Assembly: GCA_017893485.1 (NCBI GenBank)
Contig: CM030366.1
Coordinates: 199,297,835-199,361,834, forward strand
Direction of reading: 5' to 3'
From: Hemerocallis citrina
Taxonomy: Eukaryota > Streptophyta > Magnoliopsida > Asparagales > Asphodelaceae
Length of the DNA stretch: 64,000 nucleotides
Made by a program: the position numbers and the translations under genes
Shown: positions 29,930 through 40,162 of the stretch, piece by piece
Position numbering within the stretch: position 1 is the stretch's first letter
Layout of the letters: the number at the start of each line of letters is the position of its first letter
Notes under the pieces: generated by a model
What the model saw: the letters and a program-made list of their open reading frames with translations, nothing else
Told to the model about the DNA's origin: nothing
Databases searched by the model: none

Positions 29930-32137
29930 TACGTTGCATTCCTTTAGCACATGGCAAAGATGCGAATCTGTTTTAAGGACATCGTGTGACACACAAGACT
30001 CGATTTAGTTTTTCTTTTTGCTTTCTTAATTTTGCTACATATTTCCATAATGTTTTCACTATCCTCTTCTTAATTTGTTGTATTTGTACCTCTATCTCAA
30101 AGTATTTTCTTACAGTTCGTCAATGTTGGTACAACCAAGGAGGGTTAGAGCACGAGTAGGTGTAGCTGAGGAGGCTAAGGCACAAGTCGGGTCGAACTGT
30201 TCAATATTAGCTGAACCAAGGAAAGCCAGGGCACAAAATTGGGGTTTTTGGTTAAAGTTGGTGTAGCCAATGAGTCGAGGGTACTAAGTCGGACTAAATT
30301 GGGTGATCATATAGCTCATGGGGTTTATGCGCTAAATTGGGACAACTTGATCAGTGTTGGTGTAGCCAAGGAGGGTTAGGGCACTGAGGTGAGGGTAGTT
30401 GTTGGAGCTTAGCGGATTAGTTGACAAGCCACCAGCAACCAAGATAGATTTTGGTGACGTTCGACTCGTGCCTCGTGGTTGTAGAAAATTTCGTTGAGCT
30501 TGTAATAGTGGCATGAAAACTGCAAATAATGCTAACAATAGGTGTTGTGTTGCTCATATGAGACTTGGTGGAGTAGGAAATGGGCTACTCATCTTCCTTT
30601 TCAAACTTTGCTTCAGGTAGGACATTCGTCCCTTCAAAGTTTGAGATTTTGATTTACTAAGGTGTTGGCATAACCAATGAGTGGATGTCTAAATCATGGA
30701 AGATTAAATATGGGTGTGGCTAAAAATTACTTGTACTTGTCAATGTGATAAAGATATATTTGAGTTTGGACTTAGTTTATTCTACAAGCACTAAACCTTG
30801 GATTGTATTCTTCATTATACTTTTGTTTTGTTGATTTCTCATTATGAAATACCGGGGACCACACTTTTAATCAAAAATTGTTCTCCATCATATTTTCTCT
30901 CCTCTTCATCTTGTATTTTGATCTCTAATTCTAATACCAATTGTTTTAGTGATCTTTTGGATATCTGTAGTTTAACTATTTTGCATTTTGGTTTGTTTGT
31001 TTACCCACTATTCTAGGGTTATTTTGTTCCTTATTATACCTATATATTATACTAATAGGAGAGAGAGCGTCTACCCCTTTTCTTTCTCTATTTTGAAATA
31101 GAGCAAGGAGATGAAAAGTAGGAGTTCACATGCGTAAATGGTAAACCACACATTTTAATATTAAAAAAAACAAAAAAACAAAAAAACCTTGGCCACGATC
31201 TCTTCATCTCCTAATTTATCTAAATCCTACCAGACCCTCTGTTGCCTCCCTGTCAATGCACGCCGCCCACCACCCACCGTCATTGCCACCCTGTACCCCC
31301 AACCCCCCCCCCCCCCCCTATCACCACCCCCCCCCCCAATCACCACCCAACGCCCACCGCCATCGCCTCCCTGTCACCACCCTCCGCCTCATATTTTACA
31401 AGACAAGAAGAAGAAGAGATTAAATCTCATCCAAACCCTCTAATTTCTTCGATATTATTCATTCACTTACTTTCATTATTTTGTTGAAAATTATAATCGA
31501 ATCAGATTTTTTTTCAATTTATTTTATTTCTATTTTTCTGATTCATGCAATTGGCTCAGATTAAATTTCTTCTGATTAGTAGTCATTTGCGATGAAATTT
31601 TATTAACTACACTATAAGCTGCACGATTTCTCACAACAACACTTCTAAGCTCAACATAGGTGAACGTCATCCAAATGCCGTGCAATCTCCATCACTGTTA
31701 TTAATTTATGTGCCAGATCTTGAAGAAGTAATTCTCTCAATCCTCTCACATTTTTTTTGAGTTTTATATAATTTTATGAGTCCCTCAAAATTATTTTTTA
31801 GTCTGTGTAATTTTTACAGGGTAACACTAGTTATTAATGAAACTAGGAGGCTATACTCTTAGCATTTTTTTTCTTCAAAAGAAAACTAAACCTAGCAAAT
31901 TAAATCAACTACATGAAAATGAATAGGGAACTGGTTTATGTATCCATGTCTTGTTGAAGTAACTAGTACTCATTCCAAACTTTAAAACACATTTGATATT
32001 TGGTGAGTAAATATATTTTTTCTAAACCTGAGGAAAAAATATAAGTAAAATATATTAGACTCATTTACAACATGTAACACTCTAGTTAGATTAGGGTTGA
32101 GTCAGACCAGTCATGTTCAAGTTCCACCATAATAAAG
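29930..32137. other. Intergenic AT-rich DNA
   Basis: Contains a degenerate repeat of GGTGTAGCCAAGGAGGGTTA (about 30128, 30265, 30358), and a low-complexity C-rich patch at 31250-31390 whose open frames encode only Pro/His/Thr runs. No supported gene. A short CT-rich leader with an ATG at 31189 could be the 5' end of a decayed gene, but nothing downstream continues it. Confidence 0.5.
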
Positions 32138-32675
32138 AAGGGTTTTTAACACGTATGTCCCTAAGAAATATGCTAATATCATATGTACCCTTCAAAAATG
32201 TGTATTTTCATATATGCCCCTAACAATATGATCTTATTTCTAATTTACCCCTAAAAGTTGCTTCAAACTACGTGTATTTGAAATTCATAAGATTAGTGAC
32301 GAATTTGGCTAAAAAAAATATAAAGAAGATGAAATTACAAATATGTACTGTAAATTTGTCCATTTATTAAGAAAATTGATGAAAAATTGAGAATTGTTGA
32401 TGTGTTTCAGTTCGTTTTATAGTCGACTGAGTTTATAAAAAGTAGGAAGAAGAAGCTTGACTAGTGGAGGAAGGGTATTTCAGTCATTTTACATAAAATC
32501 TATTAAATAAAATTGTATATTTTATACTTTTTTAATGTTTTTAATGTAATTTTAACTTAAGGGGTAACTAAGAGGTTGGACACACATTGTTAGGGGTAAA
32601 TATGAAAATTCTCATTTGTGAGGGATATATGTGATATTCACATATTTGTTAGGGACATACATGTTAAAAACCCTT
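32138..32675. mobile_element. 538-bp foldback (MITE-like) element with about 115-bp inverted repeats
   Basis: Left end AAGGGTTTTTAACACGTATG and right end, reverse-complemented, AAGGGTTTTTAACATGTATG. The match continues with gaps through GTCCCTAA, CCCCTAACAAT and TTACCCCT for roughly 115 bp on each side. The middle is AT-rich and noncoding. I could not find a clear target duplication, so the superfamily (Mutator-like is a guess) is open. Confidence 0.75.
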
Positions 32676-32806
32676 GAATATTTGATACATTAATTAGTCA
32701 CAAAGTAATTGTTATTATGATCTATATATTCTAGCCAGCTCATCATATATAAATGATTTATACTTACTACATCCCAATTCACCGCCTCGGTCTCATCTCA
32801 TAAGCC

Positions 32807-32814
32807 TATAAATA
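32807..32814 (+). promoter_or_regulatory. TATA box upstream of the 32905 ORF
   Basis: TATAAATA, preceded by GC-richer sequence and about 98 bp before the ATG at 32905, leaving room for a leader of about 65 nt. Good plant core-promoter geometry. Confidence 0.55.
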
Positions 32815-32904
32815 CAATACGCCGCTGTGCCCTAAATCACATATCTTTCTTAAAATTTTACTAATTGCAAACCTCTTTGTTTTCTTTTTGAAGCCCTAGT
32901 AATT

Positions 32905-33462
32905 ATGGATGTTGTTGCTTTACATAAGATTTCCGATACCATTTGCTGCCGTTCTTCCCCATCTTCTTTTCCCTCCTCCTCATCTTGCCTTCTCTGCCCC
33001 TTTCGGCGTGATCGATTCAAGTACCAGGAAACAATGAGAAGAAGTAGGATATTGTCACGTGTGGTTAAGGAGGCAGAGGAGGTGGAGGCAGAGCACAAGT
33101 TAATGATGATAGAGTTGCGAAACACCGAGTTGCTGGCCTTGAAATCTGATGGTGAGGAGTACAAGAAAGACACGGATGAGTGGCATGCACGGATGAAGCG
33201 GAAGAGGCAGGAGGAAGAGGAGAGAGAGTTCAAGAGGAGGCGCAATTGTGTGTTGGCTTACATGGAATCACTAGATCAGGAGGAAGAGGAGCAGAGGAAG
33301 AGGATCAAGTCTATACAGTCCTTGATAGCATCTTTTCCTGCAGAAGCAGAAGCAGATGATGAAGACGAAGACGGAGAAGTAGAAGAATATGAAGAATTGG
33401 AGTATCACTTCGACGAGGAAGAGGAAGAGGAGGACGAGGATATTCTTGAGATTTATGACTAG
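32905..33462 (+). CDS. Hypothetical charged coiled-coil protein, single exon
   Basis: 185-residue ORF with a TATA box and AC-rich leader in good positions. Residues 1-45 are Ser/Cys-rich (CCRSSPSSFPSSSSCLLC). Residues about 45-135 are strongly charged and helical with a basic cluster (HARMKRKRQEEEEREFKRRR), which could be a nuclear-localisation signal within a coiled coil. Residues about 150-185 are almost entirely Asp/Glu. I do not recognise a family. A start at Met44 (33034) is possible. It is not inside any transposon I can define, and the frame is free of stops although rich in low-complexity codons, which makes chance openness more likely than usual. Probably a small nuclear protein or a relic of one. 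Confidence 0.55.
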   Translation: MDVVALHKISDTICCRSSPSSFPSSSSCLLCPFRRDRFKYQETMRRSRILSRVVKEAEEVEAEHKLMMIELRNTELLALKSDGEEYKKDTDEWHARMKRKRQEEEEREFKRRRNCVLAYMESLDQEEEEQRKRIKSIQSLIASFPAEAEADDEDEDGEVEEYEELEYHFDEEEEEEDEDILEIYD

Positions 33463-34029
33463 GGTTTTTTTTCTTCTTCTTTTTCTTTGTTGTTTTCTTG
33501 TTTGTTTACTACTGTTGAGAAAAATTGTCAATGTGATTCGATCTAGAGTTTATCGATGTTTCTGTTCTAATTGAATTGGCATTGCTAATGGTAATTATTC
33601 ACAATTTAGATGGAAGCATGTTCATTATCGTTGTTTCTTGAAAATTCAACTCATCTTTAATTTGTGGTCATACTTGTTTTTCGATTTCATGCACAGTTTG
33701 ATTAGTTTCTTACAAGTGGAGGAATTATTAGGATCGATGTTGCTGATCCTAATTACTAGCTAAGAAGTTAATTGATGGTATTGTATATTGGCTGATCTTC
33801 AGTAATTTGAGGGAAGGAGTAATTAAATTTTTAAGTTTTTTTTTCTATATCCTGTTGGGTTTCTGTAGAGTAGAAGAAAAAGAAAAAGAAAAAAGAAATA
33901 TGTCGGATTCATGTATCATATATATATATATATATATTTAGTATTTTGATAGTCGTCAGATTCATATATCTTTGTTTTGGGCAAATTTCATTTGTAAATT
34001 CTTTAGTCCTATCTCAATGCTCTAATTTT
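33463..34029. other. 3' flank of the small ORF, AT-rich
   Basis: AT-rich spacer with a (TA)n run at about 33918-33938. No gene seen. Confidence 0.6.
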
Positions 34030-34052
34030 TGTGAGTCCTGTGGCTTTTTTCC

Positions 34053-35264
34053 ATGAAAAACCCAAATCCACAAAATCTTAAGTTGGGGGGTTCATGTAAA
34101 GCCAACCCGAATGACACCCAATTACTTGCATGGAAAATTACACTTATGCAAGGCAATAGAATCAAGGAGTGGGTGTTGCGGCCGTCAGCAGGAGCCTCAG
34201 GAGGGATTGCTATAGGGTTCAATTCGGATATTCTTTCATGTGTAGAGGAGTACAGTGGAACGTTCTCCCTGACTGCCCGACTCAAGCGACGTTCTGATGA
34301 TTGGGTGCAAACGGTGACTGTTGTCTACGGGCCGAATGTGGCCACAGACCGAGAGGCCTTCTGGCAAGAACTGGTCAACATCCGGCAGTACTGGTCGGGG
34401 GCCTGGATTGTGGGTGGGGACTTCAATATCACTATATTTGCATTTGAGCACAAGGGGAGAGGCGCTAGCGACAGGCACAGAGAGGAGTTCAATAGAGTGA
34501 TCACGGATCTAGAGCTGATCGATATCCCAATCAACGACAGACTTTTCACTTGGTCAAATAGGCAAGCGGCACCGGTGATGGCCAAGCTGGACAGGATTCT
34601 AGTCTCGATGGATTGGGAAGCTAAATTTCCACTAGCATCAGCTAGATCGATCCCTAGACCGATTTCTGATCACACCCCGATCCTTCTCGATGTGGGGATA
34701 CGGGGAACCAATAGGCCGAGGAAATTCAGATTTGAAAAGGCATGGTTGGAAATTCAGGAATTCCATCACATGGTTATGGAGAATTGGGTGCTCCCAATCT
34801 CCGGCAGGGATGCGGCATCCCGATGGTGTGGAAAAATTCGAAGACTGCGAAAGAGGCTTTGTAGATGGAATCGGTCTAGATTCTCGACCATCTGGCACGC
34901 TAAAGAGTCCTACCTCGAAGGAATTGATGAGCTAGAGAGGGTGGAAGAGACTAGAGTCCTGTCACAGGAAGAGCGAAATAGTCTATTAGAGCTCCGAGAT
35001 AACATTGCCAATCTTTATAGACTGGAAGAGATCAAATGGCAACAAAGGTCTAGGATTTCATGGCCTAAAGAGAGAGACGCGAATACGGCCGACTTCTGCC
35101 GAGTTGCAAGCGCAAGAAGGAGAACCAATCTTATCCTATCAATTCAAACAGATACAGGGACATCGCAAGACGAAAAGGTGATTTTCGCGACCTTTCAAAC
35201 TTTCTATAAGGGTCTCTTCGGGAGGAAGAATGATTTTAGGATCCCAATGAGCGAGGACTACTAG
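34053..35264 (+). pseudogene. LINE endonuclease (APE-like) domain
   Basis: 403 open codons. The start lacks the first catalytic motif of the AP-endonuclease fold. Visible motifs: GASGGIAIGF, VVYGP, WIVGGDFNITIFAFEHKG, LIDIPINDRLFTWSN, KLDRILVSMDW and the catalytic SDHTPILL near 34665. This enzyme nicks the target DNA. The frame ends at a stop at 35262 before the RT. Confidence 0.85.
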
Positions 35265-36556
35265 CAGGCGTATCAGAATGGATCAGGACCTAACTTTTCC
35301 TCCTTGGAGGCTCTTTTCTGGGAAATGGAAGTCAAAACGGCCATCAACCAGATGGATGCAGACAAGTCGCCTGGGCCAGACGGCTTTCCAATGATGTTCT
35401 TCTATGTGTTCTGGGAAGAAATTAAAGGAGACTTTATGGATTTAATGGAGGAATTTTTCAACAACAGTTTGAGGCTAGGTATGTTCAACTTTGCAGAAGT
35501 GGTGCTAATTCCCAAACGAGAGGAATCTAAGAGCGTTGGGGATTTTAGACCAATTAGCCGATAAACTGCTCGGCTAAGATCATCACTAAGGTCCTAGCCA
35601 TCCGCTTGGGAAGTGTTATGGATAGTATTATCAGTAGGACCCAGACAGGTTTTATCAAGGGCAGATGTATCCTAAACTGTGTGGCCACTGCAGAACAAGT
35701 TATCCACCACTGCCACAAGAGCAACTCCAAGAACTTCCTCCTGAAGTTGGATTTTGATAAGGCTTACGACTCCGTCGACTGGGAGTGCTTGCTAAAGGCA
35801 CTCAGACGGAGAGGTTTCGGGGACAAATGGATAAGATGGATCAAACAATGTTTGCATTCTAGTAAAATGGCAATTTCAGTAAATGGGAGGCCCGGTTCAT
35901 CGTTACCTTGCAAGAAGGGACTCCGACAGGGGGATCTGCTATCCCCACTCCTATTTACTATTGTAGCGGATGTTCTTAGAGGTATGCTAGAAAACTGTCA
36001 CAGTAAAGGTTGGTTAAAGCCTGTGGCCAGCAGCACCTCTAATCAGGGGTGTACGATTCTCCAATATGCTGATGACACCCTTCTCTTTGGAAATGGGGCT
36101 AGAGCTGAAACAGTCTGCTTTAAAGGGATCCTCTACTGTTTTGAAGCCTGGTCAAGCCTACGGATAAATTTCCACAAGAGTGCGCTGGTTCCCATTACAC
36201 TATCAGAGGCAGAAGCACGGGAGCATGCCACCATTCGAAACTGCTCGACGGAGGAGTTCCCAATCAAGTATTTAGGGCTCCCACTCAGACCAGGGAGACT
36301 TACTAAGGCTGACTGGTTACCTATAATAGACAGGGTGGAGGACAGACTGTCTGGTTGGAAAGGTAAATCGCTTTCTCTTGGGGGCAGAGTGGTGCTCATC
36401 AACGCAGTATTGTCTAATCTGCCCATCTATTACATGTCGTTTTTTGAACTCCCAAAATGGGTGATCCAAAGGATTGACCGAATCCGAAAAAGATTCCTTT
36501 GGAAAGAGGCAGATCCGAATAAGGGAGGTTACCACCTTATCAAATGAAGTATAGCC
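35265..36556 (+). pseudogene. LINE reverse transcriptase domain
   Basis: RT of L1 type: INQMDADKSPGPDGFPMMFF, LIPKREESKSVGDFRPIS, then a frameshift near 35560, then RTQTGFIKGRCILNCV, LDFDKAYDSVDWECL, GLRQGDLLSPLLFT and the catalytic YADDTLLFG at about 36063-36090. A TGA at 36545 replaces a Trp in the conserved GGxHLxxW segment. It would reverse-transcribe LINE RNA from the nicked target. Confidence 0.9.
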
Positions 36557-37649
36557 TGCATGAAGAGGAAACATGGAGGGCTAGGTATCATTGACCTGAG
36601 AGATATGAACCTGGCCCTCCTTGGGAAATGGTGGTGGAAAGTTTTTCACCACTGTGGGGAAGGATGGCAGGATTTTATTCAACCATACCTTCGAGGAAAA
36701 GGGACGAGAAGTTTAGGCTTTCGAGTTGGGTCTAACGTATCTCGAAGCCAGTGGGCCGTTCCACTCAGCAGTAACGTCTACTATCGGTAACGGAAGATCT
36801 ACCAAATTTTGGTGGGACAAATGGTGTGGTCCCCATGCTCTTAAGGAAAGTTTCCCGGAGCTGTATGAAAAAACGACTAGGCCGAATATCTCGGTGGCAG
36901 GCACATGGAAGAGAGGAATTTGGAGACCGCCGTTCCAAGGATCTCTTTGCCCATGATTGCAGCAGCAACTGCGTGAACTGCAAATGCGGATTTCACAGTC
37001 TAGGGTGGTGTGCGCCCAAGGCCCAGATCAGATGCGTTGGGGACTTGAGAGTAGGGGAATGTTCTTGGTAAGATCCATGTACCACCGAATTTACTATCGA
37101 AGATGCAGACTCAGCTGGGCAACGGTGTTATGGAAGGCAAAAACGCCCCTGAAAGTACGTGTCTTCCTCTGGCTAGTGCTCAATAATGTCATTCTCATCA
37201 GAGAGAACCTGGCCAAGAGGCAACCCCACATTGCGACCAACTGTGGGTTCTGCAACATGCATACGGAAATTTTGAACCATCTGTTTATTCACTGCACAAG
37301 AAGTAAGACCATCATGATAGAAGTTCTACGAGCCCTAGGAACAAGTGACTACCCAACCGAGTATGAGAAACTGTGGGTTGGTCCCAGATTTGCCTCCATT
37401 CGACATAGCATGAAGGATGCGTGGTATATTGCCATTGCGGCAACCACATGGGTGTTATGGCTAGATAGGAACAATTTTTATTTCCGTGCTTCTTGTAATT
37501 CTATTTCTGGTAACCTTACTCTTATCATGCACCTGATTTCCTTTTGGGCCACAACTGCTGCCATGGGAGCGAGAGGGAGGATTGCAAGGGTCTTCCAGGT
37601 GGAAGAATTTGACGACGAGGAAGTAGAGTTCGGACCGACTCTGGACTGA
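36557..37649 (+). pseudogene. LINE C-terminal region with zf-RVT domain
   Basis: After two frame changes the region 36957-37649 is open. It carries the zinc-binding zf-RVT motif found after plant LINE RTs: AKTPLKVRVFLWLVLNNVI, CGFCNMHTEILNHLFIHC (C-x2-C ... H-x4-C). The preceding RDMNLALLGKWWWKVFHH stretch is the usual connector. Confidence 0.8.
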
Positions 37650-37912
37650 GGAGTTGGCACCCTCCAGGCTCTTCAGTTTTTCATCAGCTGCAATCTCTGA
37701 TTTTTTGTATGTTGTATTTTGTATTAATCTATTGTACTGTTGGTTGTCTGAGGTGTGGATGATGTAACCCACCCCCCAGGGTTCTGTTGGGGGTTTATAT
37801 TTTATTTCCTGCACTGCGCTTTACTTTTCCCGGTACTCCGGAGTTGTTTATTAATTTCTTATTAATGAAACAGGGTGGCGTTATTCCACCTTTTACCTAA
37901 AAAAAAACTATA

Positions 37913-39109
37913 TATGTAGTTCAAAACCAGTTTCTTTGTCTATTTACTTATTTCATATTCAAATTACTATCCACATTTGTCAATCAATTTATTAGATTAT
38001 ATTTTATTATATTTCTGTACTTCACAAATTCAAGTCGAATATGAGTTCTCAAATGATGGATTATTATGGATCCTTAATATCTATACAGTATATTACTCTA
38101 AATCACTTTTGTCTTGGATTGTTCTTATTTTTTCTTTTTAAAATAAAGAAAGAGAACAAGTATAGGAGACAACTACTCATTCTTTTTTCATTTAAAATTT
38201 GAACTGGAATCATATACCTTAATCAAACCTTAAAAATCGTGCAATAAAATATATTTGTTTTTAGATGTATGCTAAGACAACTTTTAATTTAAATGTTTTT
38301 TCCCTCTTTTTTTTATTTTTTTAAAAAAAAGAAGCTCAAATGTAGAAGGTAATAAGCAGTGTCACAAAAACCTGACACCCAGAATCAGCTTTGGACTCGA
38401 ACCAACATGATCCATTGTTGTAGGGTTCAGGTCCTAAAATAGGACCCATTCATATTTTTCAGGCCGGGTCCGAGTCCACTCAAAATGGACCCGACCCGGA
38501 CCAAAAAAAAGAAGAAGAAAAAAAAAAACCTACTAAACCAAAAGGAAACAACAAGGAGAAGAGACGAGCAGCAGCCCCCACCTCCTTCTCCTGATCGACG
38601 CTAGCCGCCAACTGCCCAACACCGTCAAAACCATACGCCGCTACCTGGAATCGACAAGTAGCATTTTTTAACAGGACCTATACCCGTTTCTCGCAGGTCG
38701 GGTCTCAGTTCAATAGTTGGAATCGTAAATGAGCGAGTCTGGGTCCGGTAGTGTAGGACCCAACTCGACCGACTCGATACTAGTGCTAGAGGTAACCCAC
38801 ATGAATCATATACGTAAATCAAACCTAAAAATATTGCAATATTGTATACATGTTATTAGATGAATTTTTTATTTTTTTTAATAAACTTTCACATTTTTAA
38901 AAATTATGTGCAATACTGTACAGAATTATACTAGTTTAAGTTAAATGATGACTAGACCAAATCACATCTTTGATCTCCTAACCGTTGGTGATAAAACATG
39001 TTTTTTACAAATATTTAACTTGTAAATCAAGTAACCACAGACTCCGATTAATATTTACTTTTTTACTGCGTCACCCTCACTGCCATTGGAATATCTCCGT
39101 CATTATATA
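37913..39109. other. Intergenic AT-rich DNA
   Basis: No gene. At about 38455-38780 short repeats of GGGTCCG/ACCCGACC suggest a decayed MITE. The rest is AT-rich. Confidence 0.5.
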
Positions 39110-39117
39110 TTCACAAC

Positions 39118-39409
39118 TAGGGCTGCAAACGAATCGAGCTATTCGCGAGCTATTTGGCTCGAGCTCGGTTAAAGCTCGGCTCGAACCGAGCTCGAGCTCA
39201 AAACCGAGCTCGTTTCGTAAACGAGCCGAGCTCGAGCTTGATTTTTTTTTTTTTTAGGCTAAGCTCGGAGCTATTTGGCTCGAATATGGTCGAAGCTCGG
39301 TCAAAGCTCTGCTCGAACCGAGCTCGAGCTCAAAATTGAGCTCGTTTCATAAACGAGCCGAGCTCGAGCCTGAAGGTATTCGGCTCGGCTCGGCTCGATT
39401 GCAGTCCTA
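39118..39409. mobile_element. 292-bp hAT-type MITE
   Basis: Exact 8-bp target duplication TTCACAAC (39110-39117 and 39410-39417). The termini TAGGGCTGCAAACGA and, reverse-complemented from the right, TAGGACTGCAATCGA form the inverted repeat. The 8-bp TSD and TA-G termini fit hAT. The inside holds two diverged copies of a block rich in GAGCTCG palindromes (GCTCGAACCGAGCTCGAGCT at about 39178 and 39312), with a poly-T run between them. Confidence 0.9.
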
Positions 39410-39417
39410 TTCACAAC

Positions 39418-39920
39418 TAAATCCCCGCCTCAATTCAGATTATTCAATTTGTAGCTCCTTCAGGGAAAAAAAAATCCCAAGGCAAACAAAGGTCTCTTTC
39501 TCTACTCCTTTGTCTTTCTCTTGAGATTGGTGCCGATGGATGCTGCTGCTTTGGTGTCTGGTCTTCCTCCTCCCCTCGATCGATGATTGCTTCAACAATG
39601 GTATTCCACAAAAAAAATAGGGGTAATCTGGCGAAACTATTTCAGTGTTTGAGTAGTTTTGTCGGGATATCCCTGGTGTTAGCCAGCGGAGTGCTTTGGA
39701 TACCTGGCGTTTAAAAGGCCGGGCATATTGGTATTAAAAAAAATCGAGTGTGCGTAGCAAGCGCCAAAATGCTTTGGAGAGTTGAAAATACGCCAAAATG
39801 CTTTGGAGAGTTGAAAATAAGCCTATGCTAGGGTGATCCCCTAAAAATAAAATTGGATAGGGTTATCTGCAAATAGGTGAAAACCGGTTAGAGTTTAGTA
39901 AATATACCCAAGATTATACT
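39418..39920. other. Spacer upstream of the helicase gene
   Basis: No gene. It includes a 30-bp tandem duplication of GCCAAAATGCTTTGGAGAGT at 39762 and 39792. Confidence 0.5.
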
Positions 39921-39931
39921 AACCCAGCCCA

Positions 39932-40091
39932 GGCCCACTCCCATTCCTATCACTAACTAAGTCCGGTCCACAAGTCCAAGCCCAATAAGGAAACTACGTT
40001 CCCAGTCGGGTCTATCTGACGATTCTGACCCAAACCCGAGCCGCAAATCCGGAGGGTTTTCTGCAAATTGGACACCTCTCTAAAACCCTAG
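39932..40091 (+). promoter_or_regulatory. Helicase promoter: site II-type and telo-box motifs
   Basis: GGCCCA (TGGGCC on the other strand) at 39932-39937, AAGCCCAA at 39978-39985, and AAACCCTA (telo-box) at 40083-40090, about 70 bp before the ATG. This combination is typical of plant genes for ribosomal proteins and ribosome biogenesis, and supports an RH5/Dbp3-like role. No TATA box is evident. Confidence 0.5.
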
Positions 40092-40162
40092 CAACCGCCC
40101 ACCAGTCATTCCTCTTCCCCTATTTTTTCTCTCTCGTCTTCTCCCCTCCCGCCTCCGCCGAA

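Larger units (their letters stand above)
34030..37912 (+). mobile_element. 5'-truncated L1-like LINE
   Basis: Non-LTR retrotransposon of the plant L1 type: endonuclease, reverse transcriptase, zf-RVT, a 3' UTR with GGGTTCTGTTGGGGG and a short terminal A run (ACCTAAAAAAAAA at about 37898-37908). ORF1 (Gag-like) and the first strands of the endonuclease are missing, the usual result of incomplete target-primed reverse transcription. Several stops and frameshifts make it inactive. I could not define target duplications; the exact left end is uncertain by some tens of bases. Confidence 0.9.

Noticed and set aside
31189..31487. Pro/His-rich open frames
   Set aside because: Poly-C low-complexity sequence; no domain, no downstream continuation.
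31820..31835. ACTAGTT as another Helitron end
   Set aside because: No hairpin upstream on either strand and no matching 5' TC end.
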